A DNA stretch of 64,000 nt, from contig NZ_JAQOMS010000002.1 in assembly GCF_028401425.1 (NCBI RefSeq), positions 3,100,001-3,164,000 of the forward strand, in the 5' to 3' direction. The notes below the pieces were generated by a model. The model was not told the origin of the DNA, made no database searches, and worked only from the letters and a program-made list of their open reading frames with translations. Positions within the stretch are counted from its first letter, which is position 1; each line of letters starts with the position of its first letter. Below, in pieces: positions 53,301-64,000 of this stretch. The DNA is from Psychrosphaera algicola (lineage in GTDB: Bacteria; Pseudomonadota; Gammaproteobacteria; Enterobacterales; Alteromonadaceae). The position numbers and the translations under genes are program-made.

Positions 53301-56300
53301 GAACGGTGTTGTAACCATTAAAACCGATGCAATGGATAGTGACTCTGTTGTTATTACCGCTAAAGCGTTGGAATCGTCAAGTTCATCTACATTTGTTACT
53401 GATACGGTGACATTGACGGTCGACCCAGCAGAGGTTATTGCAGTCGAGGTAACAACGTCTAGTGGTGATCTCCCGCGGGGAACTTCGGTAACCTTGTCTG
53501 CTGATGGGACATTATCTAGTACCGCAAATGGCCTGCTCGACGACCTAACTTGGAGCTGCTCTGGAAGACCCATGCGCTGTAACCATAAATTCTAGTAGTG
53601 GTGAAGTAACTTCAGCCAATGCTTCGGTAATTGGTGCACAAGCAACTATTAAAGTGACAACGCCTGTAGTGAATGGTTCATCAACAACGGTTGAAGATAC
53701 CTTTATCGTAACTATAACCAATCCGTTATTGACGTCGTTAGCAATTCCTGAGGGCGATTCGTCTGTTGATGTCTTAGACAGTATTGACTTATCTGTTACA
53801 GGGGTCCTTTCAGATACTTCTACGACTATTTTAACCGATATTTCCTGGAGCAGTGATAATGCCAACTTCACTGTGGATACCGATACTGGACTTGTTACCG
53901 TAACGGCTTCCGCTAGTAGTGGCGACACTGCAACCATTACGGTGAGCGCCGAAAACGGGGCCAGCTCAGCAACGACTATTACAAGTTCTGTGACAATCAC
54001 AGCTTCAGTACCTTTAATCAATAGCATTACATTAGATCAAGCTTCCCAAACTGTGCCTCGGGGCACAAGTATCGATGTCATAGCCACGGCGACTAAAACG
54101 GATAGTTCTACTGTAAGTCGTTCGGATCTAAGCTCAATTATGACTTGGTCGAGCGCTGACACAGACGATGCAACCGTGACGATAATCGATGAAGGCACAG
54201 TGAATGCTCTTGCTCGAATAAGTATTCCAAATACGGCAACTAAAACTAATACGGTGGTTCTAACGGCTTCTGTTCCAGAAGAGACCGGGTCATCAAATTT
54301 AGTAACCGAAACAATCACTATCACTATAGGTGAACCTACTCTTAGCGTCAGTTTAGCATCCAGTACATCTTCTATAGATATACCGCTTGGAACCACGTTA
54401 ACGGTTGAGCCTACTTTCACCTACAGTGATGGTGCTGACACTTCGGCATTTGATAAAACAAGTTTGACTTGGTCGACGCCAACACTAGATCCAGCTTTGA
54501 TCTCACTAGACACGGCGACAAATTATGGCGAAGTACAAGCCATTCGCCTTGATGAATCGTCTAATACCACGGCTGTTGATGTGGAATTAACAGCGGATGA
54601 CAGTATTACGGCAACCATAGATTTAACAGTGGTTGAGCCAGTCATAGAATCATTAGAAATACATAGTTATGGCGATAATGCATTAGCTGAGTCGCAAACT
54701 ATGATATATACCCCAGTGGCGGTATATTCTGACAAAACCACAGCTGTTTATCCTAATGCTTTGGATTGGGAAGCGAGTGACACAGTAGACCTAATTATAT
54801 TTGACGGCGATACGGATCTTACAACAGCGCATACCGGTGATATTAACGTGTCTACTGCAACATTAAGTGCTGATGAAACCTCTGCAACAATTACGGTAAC
54901 CGATAGTTCAACCACGCCAGATACGGTAGGAACAGCGGCATTGACATTACTGGATGGCATAACTGTTAGTAGCATTCAAAACTCAGTGGCTGCGGCAACA
55001 GTTGTTCAAGGTTCTCGTTATCCGTTATCGAGTTACATGTTATTGAGTAATGATCAAACTTTAGACATCAGTAAATATACCGCTTTGTGGTCAAATACAG
55101 CGCCGAGTGATACCGAAACAACCGTCGATAGTGCAGGGCTTGTTAGCTTTAGTGCAACAGCCGTTACAGGCACAGTGACGGCAGATGATTCGGTTAATAC
55201 AGCTAATGTCACTAGCTTTACCGTTGAATCCGGTACATTAGCTAGCATAGAAGTATACCCTAGAAACCCTACTGTCAGACGCGGTAAAACAGTCAACTTC
55301 AAAGCTTATGGTTTATATACCTACGACACAGGCAGCAAAAACATTGTTGTAGATATTACTGATCAAGTGGTCTGGAGCAGTGCAAATACTACGGTTATCA
55401 CAAACGCTGGGGCTGCAATTGCTGTTGGTGCCGATGTTGATATGACCGCGACGTTGAGTGCAATTAGTGGTACGTCTTCGGTTACAGTCGTTAACGCAAT
55501 AACAAGCATAACACTTGGTAACGTACCAACTGAAGTCAATGACAATGGGGCGACAAAAGTTTCTAGACGCTATCAACTAAAAGCATATGCAAACTTTGCA
55601 AGTGGTTATGTCGAAGACATAACCGAGCAAGTGTTATGGTCAAGTTCAGCGTCGAGCAAAGCGACTGTGAGTAACGCAAGTGGTGAGAAGGGCTTGATGA
55701 TGCCTGTATTGCCAATTACAGATAGCGATACAGTAGCATTTACAGCCGAATGGTTTACTGACACAGGTCTTGAATCAGTGACATCTGGGGATGTAACCTT
55801 ATCGACAAACGCAGTAGATAACTTTGACAGTATAACAATTACTCATGCGACAAGCTTTAATGACATGGGTAAGGATGTCGTAACAAACTTAATCGCAACC
55901 GCTAATTACGCTGGTGGTGGAACACTCGACGTTTCCGAACAAGTCACTTGGACTTCAAATACGCCAACTGCGGTTTACGTTAGTAACGCACCCGATTTAA
56001 AAGGACAAATCGCCAGTTTAGGAGACAGTACAGCGGCAGTAACTATCACGGCAAAAATGCCAGATACATCAATATTAGGTACTTACGCGCTCACTAGAAC
56101 AGATGAAACATTAAGCACACTAACGATTTCACCTGACACACAAACTATTGTTGTTGATGGTACGCAACAGTTCACTGTAGTGGGAACATATACCGGTGGC
56201 GACCCAGTGGATTATACCAACCGAGTTGTTTGGACAAGCTCGGATGAATCGCTAGTTATAATTAGTAATGCAGAAGAGACTCGTGGTTTAGCGACACGAC

Positions 56301-56371
56301 TCGCCGATGGAGATGTCACAATTACAGCGACTTACCAATCGGTCACAGATACAAGCGGGACTATAGATTAA
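41319..56371 (+). CDS. Giant BIG2 Ig-like repeat lipoprotein (~5,000 residues), four frameshift seams
   Basis: Begins MKMNLFKLLTNCSRYLLYGF then VLLLAACDVTEE, a lipoprotein signal with lipobox LAAC. The rest is repeats of ~95 residues with the BIG2 pattern: a TI.RG or VPVGT strand, G.(L/M)(S/T)D then L.W.SSN..VATVD..G.V, then IT..A. About fifty repeats can be estimated. Open segments are 41319-46586, 46600-49617, 49625-50452, 50461-53595 and 53654-56371. At every seam the repeat continues in another frame, so this is one gene. No LPXTG, autotransporter barrel or type I secretion end is seen. The lipid anchor and the Slam-like gene downstream point to surface display, perhaps for adhesion. Confidence 0.85.
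47881..50180 (+). repeat. 576-bp tandem repeats inside the giant gene (four units)
   Basis: The block starting at codons for AGQARLQSLTL recurs at 47881, 48457, 49033 and 49609, exactly 576 bp (192 residues, two BIG2 domains) apart. Long stretches are identical and the last unit is more diverged. In-frame spacing keeps the protein periodic. Confidence 0.9.
51154..52625 (+). repeat. 588-bp near-perfect tandem repeats inside the giant gene
   Basis: Units start with ACTTTAGGTACGTTTAG at 51154, 51742 and 52330. By eye the first two are identical over 588 bp (196 residues, two BIG2 domains). The third matches for ~295 bp and then diverges near 52625. This is a recent duplication by recombination or replication slippage and also a risk point for assembly. 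Confidence 0.92.
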
Positions 56372-56400
56372 TGAGCTATTGGTTGATGGAAAGTAACTTA

Positions 56401-57329
56401 ATGAAAAAATGCTTATCTTATTGTTATTGTGCTGCGCACCTATCAATAAGTCATTGGCAGACACAAAAGTAAATGCCAATGATTTACTGGAAAAAGGTGT
56501 AGAAGAACGATTTTCGTTAACTTTTATTGAAAAGCTACTGCTAATCGAGCCGGAAGTGTTAGATAGGTTTTCTCTATTAGAACACGATATAAAACGGTTT
56601 AATTCTGAACTAGCCGCAGTGACTAAAACTTATAGCGATTCTTTGGTGAAGTTTGATCAATATAAAACGAAGCAAATAAATCAGCACAATGTTAATGAAG
56701 AGTTTGTTTTGTTCAATCAACTCGAGAATCAACAACATATGCAGGGGATCCTGTCTGCTGAATATCATGTAAATAGAGTGCGCGAGAAACTCTACGAAAG
56801 TCTATTTGAATATGAATCAATTAAGAAACGAATTGAAACTGTTTACCAAGAGCAACACAAAGCAAACATTGTACTGGTGAAAGAGAAGCTACTCGCAGGG
56901 GATAGTTTTGTTATTGCTGAAGGGCAAAAACAGCAAATTCTCGAATTTGTACTTTCGTATCAAGATAGCCCTGCTGAATTAGCTCGGATGTTATTGCATA
57001 GGAATGTTCAGCAAATTTTGCCAGATTATTTGATCGAACAGCTTAATATATTTAGTCAATCAGAAATAAGCTTAGCCGATGCATTAAAAACCCCAGAGGT
57101 TATGGCTGCAGTAATCAGTAAAATTGAAGATATTGATGTGTTGCCAAAAATGGGACTAAAGGACATCGGTTATAAGATTTATAGTGTGGAGCAAGCGCCT
57201 AAAGTATTAAAATTAGGGGCGCCACCACTACTTATCGATACCTATCTAAATGCCAGCATTCAGCGAAATTTAAATTTGGCGTTGATATACGAGTTACCGG
57301 TACCAGCGGAAGGGATCATTAGGTTTTAA
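56401..57329 (+). CDS. Exported coiled-coil protein between giant lipoprotein and Slam-like gene
   Basis: About 308 residues. ATG 56401 with one added A in the A run gives MKKMLILLLLCCAPINKSLADTKV, a signal peptide probably cleaved after SLA. Otherwise ATG 56409 starts inside it. The mature part is strongly helical, with heptad-like stretches (LEHDIKRFNSELAAVTKTY, YESIKKRIETVYQEQHKANIVLVKEKLL) and a globular C-terminus (PEVMAAVISKIEDIDVLPKMGLKDIGYKIY). It lies 29 bases after the giant gene and 76 before the Slam-like gene. I do not recognise the family. A periplasmic chaperone or anchor for the giant protein is an inference from position. Confidence 0.7.
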
Positions 57330-57405
57330 TATGAATACTTTTTTTATATATCCAGCCAAAGAGTAGTTTTAATGTATTCATCCTCGTTTGATAAAAGAGT
57401 AACAA

Positions 57406-58761
57406 ATGCATAATTTAAGACAGTTTTCCGCTATTTTTACTCTCGTTTGGGGATTAATATGTTCATTCGATGTTCGTTCTGAACAGGATTTAAGAGCTAT
57501 TCATACCGAATTACTCGAATCTATAAATCTTTTAAAAGACAAAAAATATGCAGAAGCTTGCGTTAAACTAAAGCTATTGCCAACGTTAGACGAATCGTCT
57601 AACGACCCGATTAGTAAAACAACTTCAACTAAATATTTATTATATTCAGGGACAGTGTTTTGCGGGATTGGGTTTATATGACGACGCTAAAAATTATTTT
57701 CAGGTATTGATAGAAGAAGATCCTGAACAAGCACGTCCTTACCTAGATTTAGCTATTATTCACCAGTATTTAGGTGAATTTGATCTCGCAGAAGATATTT
57801 ATGAACGTGTACTAGATCTCAATAGTTTAGAGCCGGATGTACATAAAAAGTATTAGAAATGCGCAAAGTTAACCCAGAAAAGCTCCAGTACAATTTAGAA
57901 TTATTGACGGGGTTGTTAGTTGACAATAATTTAGTTAATTCACCAAGCGCAGCATCTGTTGTTATATATGGTAAAGAGTTCTTCTTTAATGAAAATCTGC
58001 GTCCTACAGAAGCGAATGGCGTTTTTGTTGGGGCAAATGCGTCGATTAGTAAACTGCTAGATAATGATAAACGCTTATCACTAAAAATGAATATCGCTTC
58101 ATCAAACTACCTCAATAAACCAGACGGAAATACTCTGCTGGTGGATTTTGTTGGCGGGTATCACGCCAAGTTAGGTCAATCAGAGTATGGCATAGAGCCG
58201 AGGTTCGCATCTGTTAGTATTGGTGGCGAAGCGCTTTTAAACATCGCGTCTTTAGGGGCTCGTTTTACGACATTTTTAAATAATAAAATTCGCGTCTCAC
58301 CTATGCTTGAATATGCCAAATATGATTACACAAGCTCCTTTGACCGCAGTGCGGATGTTATTAGGCCTCAAGTCTTAGTTAACTACTCTTATAGTCAAAA
58401 GCTAATGATAATAGGTGTTTGGTCAATGAATTTAGCCTCCGCTAAAGAAAAACAAAACAGTTATACCGGCTTGCGATATGAAATCGGTACAAGGTATCGC
58501 TACAATAGTAATTTAATGTTTGGGGCTGACTACAGCTTAAATACGTTGGACTTTGATGAGCAACTCGACGCGTTTGACGTTAAGCGAGCAGACACAAGGC
58601 ATTCGTTTAATATTAATTCTAGTCTCAATTTAAAAGGGCTTGGTTTTCCTCGGTTAACTCTAGATGTGGGCATTAATCATTTTCAAAATGACTCCAATAT
58701 AGGACTTTACGCTAACCAAAGAACTCAATTCTATTCGTTAGTGAGATACGCGGCGTTTTAG
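57406..58761 (+). CDS. TPR plus beta-barrel outer-membrane protein, Slam-like, two frameshifts
   Basis: Segments 57406-57681, 57668-57856 and 57859-58761 join when one base is removed near 57650 (YSGQCFAGLGLYDDAKNYF) and one A added near 57850 (VHKKVLEMRKVNPEKL). The result is ~451 residues: signal peptide, TPR repeats (~30-150) with ARPYLDLAIIHQYLGEFDLAEDIY, then a beta-barrel ending in Phe. The barrel shows RADTRHSF, GLGFPRLTLDVG and NDSNIGLYANQRTQFYSLVRYAAF, resembling the C-terminus of Slam/DUF560 proteins. Slam moves lipoproteins to the outer face of the outer membrane. The giant lipoprotein upstream is the obvious candidate client. Confidence 0.68.
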
Positions 58762-59052
58762 GCTGTACCCACAAAAGGTCGTATTACCTGCATGGGGGCT
58801 ATTACCTACAGATGTACAGTTTAGTCATGTAAACTATCCTCACGTAGAACCAACACTTCCAATCGTTATTAGTTTATATTTAACTGACTGACGTAATTTA
58901 TGAGAAAATTTTTATTTGTTTAGTTATTTATAATAGTTCGAATTAAATTTGGATTAGTTGATTGTAAACGGATAAAAAGATATAAAGAGGGTATACGTTT
59001 ACCCTGTTTGTTTTTCGAGTTAAAAATAGGGTCTTTAAGGGAAGTATTTAGT

Positions 59053-60470
59053 TTGAAGTGGATAATAATTTTTCCCCTCGTAATGTTTTTAACAGCTTGT
59101 GCCTCAGAACCAAAGCATTTGGAGGGGGACAAACTCGATAATATCGACGAGGCGATTCCTAAAGATTGGCGATATAGCACTAAACTTTTAGCTACTAATA
59201 GTGATTTGTTGTGGGGTATCAAGATCCCTGATCCCATATTGGCGAAATTATTAGAAGTTAGTGATGAAAATATCAGTCTCAAAATTGCTAGATTGAGACT
59301 TAGACAAGCTAAATTAGATTTCGAGATTTCAACAGGCCAGTTGTGGCCAGATGCAAGCTTAGCTGCAGGACAAAGACATTCCCAATCTCTGGTTGACGAT
59401 GAGAAAAATTTTTAGACTCCTCAAACATCGGACTCTCTGTAAAATGGGAAGTGGATCTGTGGGATCGGCTAGGGGATGAAACAAAACGAACCGCTTGGTT
59501 AGCAGAAGCCAAGTCATACGATTTAGTTGCCGCTACCTACTCATTGCAATCGCAATTTTTGACAACATGGTTTGACCTAATAGAACAGAAAAAACTACTG
59601 GAATTAAACAAAAACAATATCGAAAACCAGAATCGAAGATTACAAATGTCGATGTATCGATTAGACAATGGGCTATCGAGTGGTATCGATATTCGAAACG
59701 CCAAAACAAACTTATTTAGACTGCGCGAAAGCCAAAAAGGCCTCCAATATAGGCTTGTTGAAGCGAAACGCAGACTGAACTTAATGTTAGGGCATTATTC
59801 AGAATCTGAACTTGATATAGACCTGACGTTTCCCGAATTAGAAACCGGTGTTGTATTTAATAAGCCTCGGGACATTCTTTTAAATCGACCTGATGTACTA
59901 GCTGCAAATGCCAATTTATTGGCCGCGGGCTTTAGCTGGGATGCCGCCAAAAAACGTCAGCTCCCTAAGCTTACATTAAATTTTGATTTGGATGCGCGGC
60001 GCAGCAAAATTGAGGAATTATTTGATTTTGATTTTTGGTTGTCATCGATTTCTGCTTCGATTGTTCAACCCATTTTTTATCGAGATGTTTTGTCTAAACA
60101 AGCTAAAAAATTAGAGTTGTCGCAAGAAATCGCCCTTCAACAATACCGCCAAACGCTTTTAGATGCGTGGCGAGAAGTCGAATCCGCAAGTCAAAATGAG
60201 CTTATTTTGCGAAGTCGTCAGTCTCTTTTAAGTCGAGCATTTGCTGAAGCAAAAGAAGCTGAAAATCAAACTGAAATTCAATATACCGCAGGTTTAGCTA
60301 ATAGTTTCGAGTTGTTATCTGCACAACGCACAAGAACGTCAGTTGAAACGGATTTGATGAAGCTTGCCACTGCACGTCTAAAAAATAGAGTTCAGTTAAT
60401 CTTAGCGCTGGGCATACCAAATTCAGAAGAAAATAAAACAAAGAAGTTTAATTCGCATGTTAAAAACTAA
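59053..60470 (+). CDS. Outer-membrane factor lipoprotein of an RND efflux system, one frameshift
   Basis: TTG 59053, about 10 bases after GGGAAG, gives MKWIIIFPLVMFLTACASEP, a lipobox as in NodT/OprM-type outer-membrane factors. The frame breaks at about 59412 (five T instead of six). Correction gives KNFLDSSNIGLSVKWEVDLWDRLGDETKRTA. Later regions include LNRPDVLAANANLLAAGF and AWREVESASQNEL with helical-barrel periodicity. Corrected length is ~472 residues. It forms the exit duct for the adaptor and pump encoded next and overlaps the adaptor gene by 14 bases. 58762-59052 upstream has no clear gene or terminator. Confidence 0.9.
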
Positions 60471-61674
60471 AATTGTAGATTCCATCCCTTTTGTAAGCGC
60501 CATTCTTATTATTTTATTGACGCTCTATGGATTAGATTTTTTTAAACCTGAAGCCCAGAAGAGACAATACAAAGCTAAAAAGTTAAGAGTTTTTGTAGAA
60601 CGTATTAAGCAACGTGATACGCAACTATTTGCCTATAGCCAAGGAGAAGTGAAACCAAAACAACAGGCAGACTTACGAAGCCAAGTAGAAGGATTAGTTG
60701 TTTTTGTGTCCCCTAGTTTAGTGGTTGGTGGTCGAGTTGTTAAAGGTCAAACTTTATTGCAACTAGATAAAAGGGATTACTTGCTGGATGTCGTGCAACG
60801 TGAAGCAAAGGTAGCACAGGCGAATCAACAATTAGAAAAGGTAAAAGCACAAGCTAATGTTGCTGAATTAGAATTAGCCAATTTGGGGCGTAAAAACGCC
60901 AATGACTTAGCGCGCTGGCGCCCACAACTTGAACATGCGGAAGCTGAATTAAAGGCGGCTAAAGCCTTGTTGGAAATTTCACGTTTGAAATTAGAACGTA
61001 CCAATATTACCTCGCCATTTACCGGTGTGGTTCGCTCGGAATCAATCAATATCGGTCAGCAAGTGAGTCGCAATAGTGTCATCGCGACGGTTTATGCAAA
61101 TGACGTTATGGAAGTTGCCCTTTCTTTAAATGGCAAAGACTTAAAACTATTAGAAATGCCAATCGACTTTTACCAAGAGCAATACGAACAAGGTATTCCT
61201 GTTGTGCTGAGTACAGAGCTGGGCGACCAAATAACCGAGTGGGAAGGGCGGATTATGCGTACTTCAGGGCAGTTTGATACTCGGACTAGAACCTTAGGGG
61301 TAATTGCCGAAATTTATCAGAGTAAAAATCAAAATAGTATTTTGCCCGGGTTATTTGTTAACGCGCGTATCAAAGGCGTAAGTGTGAGTAACGCCAGTAC
61401 TTTACCTAGAACATCGGTTCACCCAAATAATAAGGTGTGGTATGTCGATGAAGAACAAACACTGCAAGTTACGCAGGTTGAACTGATCCATCGCGACAAC
61501 CATTCCGTGGTCGTCAAAGGGCTTAAAAACAATATTCAAATAGTTACCTCAGCGCTTGTTGCCCCAGTACCAGGTGTTTCCGTAAGAACTTTAAAAAGTC
61601 AGCCTAATAATTTGACCGAGGAAAAAACCGAGAAGCCAAAAAGGAAAAGAAAGAAAAAGGACGCTGAAGCATGA
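60457..61674 (+). CDS. RND efflux periplasmic adaptor (membrane fusion protein)
   Basis: 405 residues. An N-terminal membrane anchor (FVSAILIILLTLYGL) is followed by a lipoyl-like half (GEVKPKQQADLRSQVEGLVVFVSPSLVVGGRVVKGQTLLQLD). Next come a coiled-coil hairpin (VAQANQQLEKVKAQANVAELELANLG) and the second lipoyl half (TSPFTGVVRSESINIGQQV). The beta-barrel and membrane-proximal domain (PGLFVNARIKG) follow, and a Lys-rich tail (KPKRKRKKKDAEA). The adaptor bridges pump and outer-membrane factor. It overlaps the pump gene by 4 bases (ATGA), a typical operon. Intact. Confidence 0.94.
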   Translation: MLKTKIVDSIPFVSAILIILLTLYGLDFFKPEAQKRQYKAKKLRVFVERIKQRDTQLFAYSQGEVKPKQQADLRSQVEGLVVFVSPSLVVGGRVVKGQTLLQLDKRDYLLDVVQREAKVAQANQQLEKVKAQANVAELELANLGRKNANDLARWRPQLEHAEAELKAAKALLEISRLKLERTNITSPFTGVVRSESINIGQQVSRNSVIATVYANDVMEVALSLNGKDLKLLEMPIDFYQEQYEQGIPVVLSTELGDQITEWEGRIMRTSGQFDTRTRTLGVIAEIYQSKNQNSILPGLFVNARIKGVSVSNASTLPRTSVHPNNKVWYVDEEQTLQVTQVELIHRDNHSVVVKGLKNNIQIVTSALVAPVPGVSVRTLKSQPNNLTEEKTEKPKRKRKKKDAEA

Positions 61675-64000
61675 AGTCGTTAGTTTCTTGGTGGGTTAAA
61701 AATCCTATCGCGGCAAATCTCGCGATGATTTCATTGATCGTTGCAGGGTTAGTCAGCTACTTTTTCGCAATAGAGAAGGAACCGTTTCCAACTGTTAAAA
61801 TGGCTACTATGGATATTCGCATCAACTGGCTAAGGTGCGGGACCGAGAGATATTGAAGACCAAATTATTGTCAGGTTTGAAGATGCGGTTAAAAACGTCG
61901 AGGGCATTAAAACGATAATTTCCCGAGCGTTGGAAGGGCGCGCTTTTATTACAATTCGAGGGAAAGAGCGAGTTGATAGAAGGGAATTCGCGGAGGAAAT
62001 TAGAGAAAAAATAAATTCAGTTAATGGGTTGCCTAGTGATACCGAACGACCTGTCGTAACGGAAAAAACTAATCGTAAGTCGATGATCAGAATTGCCTTA
62101 CACGGGCACATAAATCGAGATTCACTTACCGGGTTATCACATGAAATTAGGCGTCAAGTTGCGTCATTACCGCTTATTTCAACCGTCGATTTAAAAGGCG
62201 AAGGTCGCTATGAAATAGCCATTGAAGTTACGGAACAAGCTATGTCGACCTATGGTGTCACCATAGAAGAAGTAGCTAATGCGATAAAAAGCTCTTCGAT
62301 TAATACATCTACCGGAACCGTGCGCGACGAAGCAGGTGTATTGATGTTGTCGGTTAGAAATAGGGCCGAGCAACAACAAGAGTTTGAAGACATTATCATT
62401 CGTCAGGGCAAGGGAGGAGAATCTTTATATCTAAGAGATGTTGCCACCGTTGTAGATGGATTGGCTGACAGTCGCTTTGTTTCAACATTTGATGGTGAAC
62501 CCGCGATACTAATCGATGTCATGAATAGCAGTTACATGAATATTCCAAAAATGTCTAAATACGTGAACGACTATGTAAACAAAAAAACTTACAGTTGCCT
62601 GAAGGCGTCAAGTTGACCATTTGGTCTGATTGGAACGAAGCCTATCAAGGGCGGCTAATGACGATATTTTCGAATGCGGTAAGCGGTCTTATCTTAGTCT
62701 TCATTTTATTGTTATTGTTCCTACAGCCTAAAGTTGCATTTTGGGTAAGTGCAGGTATTGCAACGGCATTTGCCGCGAGCTTTGCGCTGTTACCAAGCTT
62801 CGACGTTTCGCTTAACATGATATCTCTGTTCGCGTTTTTAATGGTGATCGGCATCGTTGTCGACGACGCTATTGTTATTGGGGAAAGTGTTCATTTAAGT
62901 CATGAAGCTGGGCTGCATGGAGAAGAAGCGGCAATCGAGGGGTAACTCAGGTCGCGAAACCGGTATTGTTTGGTGTGTTAACGACGATGGTCGTGTTTGC
63001 TCCAATGGCGTTTTTACCCGGAAGTACGGCAGAATTTACGCGAGCTATTGCGACAGTTGTGATCCTCTCACTTGCATTTTCATTGTTCGAAGCGCTATTT
63101 ATTTTGCCTTCGCATTTGCGCCATTTACAGGGCGACAAACCAAGTGAAAAACCATCTAAGTTAGCAAAATTCCAAAAACGTATTGCATCAAGTTTAGACT
63201 ACCTAAACGAACGATTTTATATCAAACTTTTGCAATGGTGCTATAAGCACAAGCAAACGACGATTGCGATTTTTGTTGGCGCTGTATTTATCGGTTTTAG
63301 TCTTCTAAATAATAACTATATTAACCAGTCGTTTATGCCTCAAATAGCCGATGACAAAATTCGTTTGGCGGTTACCTTACCCACCACGGCCACCCATGAA
63401 CGAATGTTACAAGTATTGCAGCAGATCCAACAGGGTCAAAAAGGCTGCTTGAACACGTAGAACAATTACCAAGTCCATTTTTAGTCGACCATGATTACAC
63501 GCGATTGTCGGGCACTCAGATAACAAGTGAAATAAAGCTAGTTCAATATGATAAGCGGGCAATGACGATTAATGAAGCATCAGCGTTTTTGCAAGAGTAC
63601 ATTGGTGATATTCCTGACGCAGAAGAAATCGAACTAAAATCGACACTAAATACACTAGAACCTAGGGTTGGTTTTAGTTTCAATTCGCAAGATATTGAAG
63701 CGTTAAAAGAAGGCGTGGCCGACTTTAAGCAACATTTGGCAACGTATTCTGGAATCTATCTGCTCCGCGACAATATGGATAAAGGCTCACAGGAACTTGT
63801 CTTTACACTTAAGTCAAGGCACAGAAGCGTTGGGTATAAATTTACGTGATATTAGTAGGCAAGTTAAACAAGCTTATTTTGGTCAAGAAGTACAACGACT
63901 ACCCAAAGTTGGCGGCGATGTTCGAGTTAAAGTCATGTATTCACGATTTGAACGTGAGTCGATTGACACCCTACAAAACCTTAAGATCAGAAGCAAGGAC
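61671..64000 (+). CDS. RND efflux pump, five frameshifts, 3' end outside window
   Basis: Starts MKSLVSWWVKNPIAANLAMISLIVAG, then EKEPFP and, after a shift at about 61834, GAGPRDIEDQIIVRFEDAVKNVEGI. Both are marks of the HAE-type RND family. The transmembrane block contains VSGLILVFILLLLFLQPKVAFW and MVIGIVVDDAIVIGESVH, where the paired Asp residues belong to the proton relay. Seams lie at about 61834, 62585, 62942, 63438 and 63812, each a one-base run error. The protein continues past the right edge (DTLQNLKIRSKD). It exports drugs, lipophilic compounds or other substrates; the substrate cannot be predicted. Confidence 0.92.

Noticed and set aside
42236..55576. Long reverse-strand open frames across the giant Ig-like gene
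   Set aside because: They mirror the repeat periodicity and Ser/Thr/Val codon bias of the forward gene and contain no recognisable domain.

Overview
The window looks like a chromosomal segment of a marine-type gammaproteobacterium, most likely Alteromonadales. This rests on the ribosomal protein and SecY sequences, the E. coli-like alpha-operon leader, the rrn layout and the moderately AT-rich base composition. Genus cannot be fixed from the sequence alone. All genes lie on the + strand except the IS630-type transposases.

Layout. (1) 1-5264: end of the spc operon (rpsE, rpmD, rplO, secY, rpmJ) and the whole alpha operon (rpsM, rpsK, rpsD, rpoA, rplQ), with an S4-type leader before rpsM and a strong terminator after rplQ. 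(2) 5265-11190: a complete rRNA operon with two promoters with GC-rich discriminators, 16S, tRNA-Ile, tRNA-Ala, 23S, 5S and a terminator. (3) 11200-15315: about 102-bp direct repeats interrupted by a same-orientation array of IS630-family elements. One copy is nested in the end of another, and one has an intact transposase. (4) 15930-38358: a type VI secretion (T6SS) locus in the order tssB, tssC, hcp, tssJ, tssK, tssL, tssM, a natural tssB-tssC fusion gene, hcp2, tssE, tssF, tssG, vgrG, DUF2169, two pentapeptide-repeat proteins, DUF3540 and a PAAR-like DUF4150 protein. No tssA or tssH/clpV is present. (5) 38499-41261: a membrane-anchored TAXI-type binding protein, a Sel1-repeat lipoprotein and an unknown protein. 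(6) 41319-58761: one giant gene of about 5,000 codons for a lipoprotein built of bacterial Ig-like (BIG2) repeats, an exported coiled-coil protein, and a TPR plus beta-barrel outer-membrane protein resembling Slam (surface lipoprotein assembly modifier). (7) 59053-64000: an RND tripartite efflux operon (outer-membrane factor, adaptor, pump), cut by the right edge.

How the genes work together. Region 4 encodes the baseplate, membrane complex, tube, sheath and spike of a contractile injection machine, with spike-loading accessory proteins at its 3' end. Region 6 reads as a candidate surface-display system: a very large surface lipoprotein, a periplasmic helper and a Slam-like translocon. This pairing and the extra fused sheath gene are the most unusual parts of the window.

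Data quality. More than thirty genes or gene parts are broken by one-base indels, mostly in homopolymer runs. They include rplO, rpoA and rplQ, which the cell cannot lack. I therefore treat most frameshifts as sequencing or assembly errors and annotate whole genes across them, giving the seam positions. Two in-frame stops (in tssF and in the Sel1 lipoprotein gene) do not fit the indel pattern.
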